Assembly (NCBI GenBank): GCA_034520215.1
Contig: JAXHNR010000001.1
Span: 1,168,560 to 1,232,559 of the forward strand
From: Candidatus Krumholzibacteriota bacterium
Lineage (GTDB): Bacteria > Krumholzibacteriota > Krumholzibacteriia > Krumholzibacteriales > WJIX01
DNA: 64,000 nt
Reading direction: 5' to 3'
Shown here piece by piece: positions 62,352 to 64,000 of the stretch; position 1 is the first letter of the stretch, and each line of letters opens with the position of its first letter. Under the pieces are notes generated by a model. That model was not told the origin of the DNA, made no database searches, and worked only from the letters and a program-made list of their open reading frames with translations. The position numbers and the translations under genes were made by a program.

Positions 62352-63356
62352 TTATCTTCTGAATAAAACAGCCCCCCACGTCAATCCTCCTCCAAAGGCT
62401 GCAAGAAGCACAAGGTCACCTTTTTTTATAACTTTTTCATCCTGTTCTTCAAGTTCTCCCAGCGCTATGGGTATACTGGCTGTTGAAGTGTTACCCATTC
62501 TATCTATATTAATAACAACTTGCTGCTTCTTTAACTTCAACATCCTTCGAACACCCTCTATAATCCTGATATTTGCCTGATGAGGTATCAGAAAATCTAC
62601 ATCGTCTGAACTTAGCCCGGCCGCACTCAGTGTTTCCTTAGCCGCCTGAGACATTGCTTTTACAGCGTATTTAAATAATTCGCTTCCCTTCATCTTTAAA
62701 TATTGCTCCCCTTTTTCAATACTTTCAGCGGTAAGAGGACTTCTCGAACCACCTCCCGGAAGATAGAGCAGATCAGAATATCTGCCGTCCGTCTTTATAA
62801 ACGTTGACAAAATACCTTCTCCGGGAGGACATGATTCTAAGACCACGGCCCCCGCGCCGTCTCCAAAGAGAACGCATGTCGATCTATCTGTATAATCAGT
62901 TATACGGGAGAGAATTTCCACTCCAACTACGAGAATCTTATCGGCCTTACCTGATGAAATGAAGGCGTCCGCAATTGTTACACCGAAAATAAACCCGGAA
63001 CACGCGGCTGTCAAATCATAAGTCGCGGCATTTCTAGCTCCGAGCCTATCCTGAAGCAAACATGCAGTTGAAGGAAATATCATATCAGAGGTAGCGGTAC
63101 CGACTATTATCTGATCAAGCTCCTCAGCCTTGACACCGGCCCTCTTTAACGCCTTTACAGAAGCTTCATAACTGATATCACTGGCCGCTTCATCATCTCT
63201 TGCGATATGTCTTTCGCGAATACCGGTTCTTTCAACAATCCATTCATCAGAAGTGTTTACAATCTTTTCAAAATCTTCATTAGTAAGTATTTTCTCGGGA
63301 ATATGGTATCCCACACTTTTAATTTTTGTTCCCCTTAACTTTCGATCACTGCTCAA
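62352..63356 (-). CDS. fabH: Beta-ketoacyl-ACP synthase III
   Basis: 334 residues; starts each chain by condensing acetyl-CoA with malonyl-ACP. The pattern includes KSVGYHIPEKILTNEDFEKI, the active-site Cys in YDLTAACSGFIFGVTIADAF, and the His/Asn pair in FLIPHQANIRIIEGVRRML with NIDRMGNTSTASIPIALGE. Its start codon overlaps the plsX stop by four bases. Confidence 0.97.
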   Translation of the reverse strand: MSSDRKLRGTKIKSVGYHIPEKILTNEDFEKIVNTSDEWIVERTGIRERHIARDDEAASDISYEASVKALKRAGVKAEELDQIIVGTATSDMIFPSTACLLQDRLGARNAATYDLTAACSGFIFGVTIADAFISSGKADKILVVGVEILSRITDYTDRSTCVLFGDGAGAVVLESCPPGEGILSTFIKTDGRYSDLLYLPGGGSRSPLTAESIEKGEQYLKMKGSELFKYAVKAMSQAAKETLSAAGLSSDDVDFLIPHQANIRIIEGVRRMLKLKKQQVVINIDRMGNTSTASIPIALGELEEQDEKVIKKGDLVLLAAFGGGLTWGAVLFRR

Positions 63357-64000
63357 ACAAGGTCCTCCTTCATTCTCATAATAATTTTACGGTTTATTTC
63401 ATCCCTGACAAATCTGCTTATACTTATTATTCCATTCTTGACCGCCCTGGATGAACTCCCTCCATGCCCTATAAAAACCGCTCCTTTAACTCCCAAAAGA
63501 GGCATCGCGCCGTATTCCGCGTAGTCCAGTTTTTTCTTAAGATTTCTAAAAGCCGGCTTCATAAGAAACCCGCCTAATTTGGGTAAAAAGGCATTCTTCA
63601 TTTCATCTTTGAAGAAAGAACTTAAATAAGTTACGATACTTTCAGAGAATTTAAGAATTACATTGCCGACGAACCCGTCCGTAACTACTACATCCACTGT
63701 GCCTTCAAATATATCGGTCCCCTCAACATTACCAACGAAATTCAATTTACTATCTTTCAGAAGGGTGTATGATTCCCTGACAAGTTCATTCCCCTTGGAC
63801 TCTTCCTTACCAATATTCAATAACCCGACCTTCGGGTTGACCGTACCCATAAAGGTTTCAGAATATATTGATCCCATATAGGCAAACTGTTCGAGATGGT
63901 GGGGATAACAGTCAGAATTAGCACCGCCGTCGAGCAGTACCGTATATTTCCCTCTAGTCGGCATAAGAATGGCAATAGCGGGACGGATTATCCCTCGGAG
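63353..64000 (-). CDS. plsX: Phosphate acyltransferase PlsX (5' end beyond window)
   Basis: C-terminal two-thirds of PlsX, which makes acyl-phosphate for phospholipid synthesis. The frame is open to the right edge: the ATG at 63964 is an internal Met in a normal PlsX stretch (RPAIAILMPTRGKYTVLLDG), and 12 further codons are visible upstream. Conserved parts include GANSDCYPHHLEQFAYMGSI, VVVTDGFVGNVILKFSES and PLLGVKGAVFIGHGGSSSRA. It is the first visible gene of the operon leading to rnc. Confidence 0.95.
   Translation of the reverse strand, partial: LRGIIRPAIAILMPTRGKYTVLLDGGANSDCYPHHLEQFAYMGSIYSETFMGTVNPKVGLLNIGKEESKGNELVRESYTLLKDSKLNFVGNVEGTDIFEGTVDVVVTDGFVGNVILKFSESIVTYLSSFFKDEMKNAFLPKLGGFLMKPAFRNLKKKLDYAEYGAMPLLGVKGAVFIGHGGSSSRAVKNGIISISRFVRDEINRKIIMRMKEDLV

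Overview
The window reads as a chromosomal contig from a Gram-negative bacterium, probably an uncultured lineage of or near the FCB superphylum. The Gram-negative evidence is an RND/TolC efflux set, several outer-membrane barrels, lipoproteins and an LPS-type glycosyltransferase cluster. The FCB-like evidence is a DUF4837 lipoprotein, a DUF4954 hexapeptide-repeat protein and an orphan C-terminal sorting tail with the SYPNPFNP motif. No rRNA, tRNA or CRISPR array was seen, and no species can be named. Most genes are on the minus strand; ATA, AGA and AGG codons are common, and TTG/GTG starts are frequent.

Layout. 1-3.4 kb: rimO (cut by the left edge) and ftsK. 3.6-4.6 kb: a fused thiamine-phosphate synthase. 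5.1-14.9 kb: a long minus-strand run of TPR protein, lipoprotein, ECF sigma and anti-sigma factor, DUF4837 lipoprotein, TPR protein, efp, accB, pilT and accC. 15.3-16.5 kb: an EamA transporter and a DUF378 membrane protein. 17.2-21.3 kb: a class II photolyase with a DUF523-DUF1722 protein, the orphan sorting tail, and a second DUF523-DUF1722 paralog. 21.6-26.3 kb: a plus-strand block with foreign-looking codon use, made of a truncated ferritin-like gene, a 2-oxoacid:ferredoxin oxidoreductase and a minimal SufC-SufB pair. 26.6-28.8 kb: a cupin, a small lipoprotein, an attC-like palindrome, and cysK with its leader. 29-34.7 kb: the RND efflux operon. 35.4-46.2 kb: a surface-glycan cluster that mixes glycosyltransferases with teichoic-acid-like TagD, TagF and LicD functions. 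46.4-57.9 kb: porin, C69 dipeptidase, dehydrogenase, rRNA methyltransferase, SIS protein, DUF4954, a CxxCH lipoprotein and a FadL-like barrel. 58.1-64 kb: the plsX-fabH-fabD-fabG-acpP-fabF-rnc operon, cut by the right edge.

Two signals stand out. First, cysK is preceded by a perfect TTGAAA-17-TATAAT promoter, a 22-residue leader peptide with three consecutive Cys codons, competing hairpins and an intrinsic terminator: a textbook layout for cysteine-responsive attenuation. Second, four copies of a 257-310 bp non-coding element are scattered through intergenic regions. They have TGGAGTTTCCCC-type inverted ends, three have 9-11 bp target duplications, and a central multi-hairpin core shows compensatory base changes between copies. 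Three copies lie 12-14 bp upstream of a predicted -35 box.

The genes fit a free-living cell with its own fatty-acid synthesis (acc and fab genes), envelope construction and efflux. An acquired ferredoxin-linked oxidoreductase and Fe-S assembly block points to anaerobic or microaerobic metabolism.
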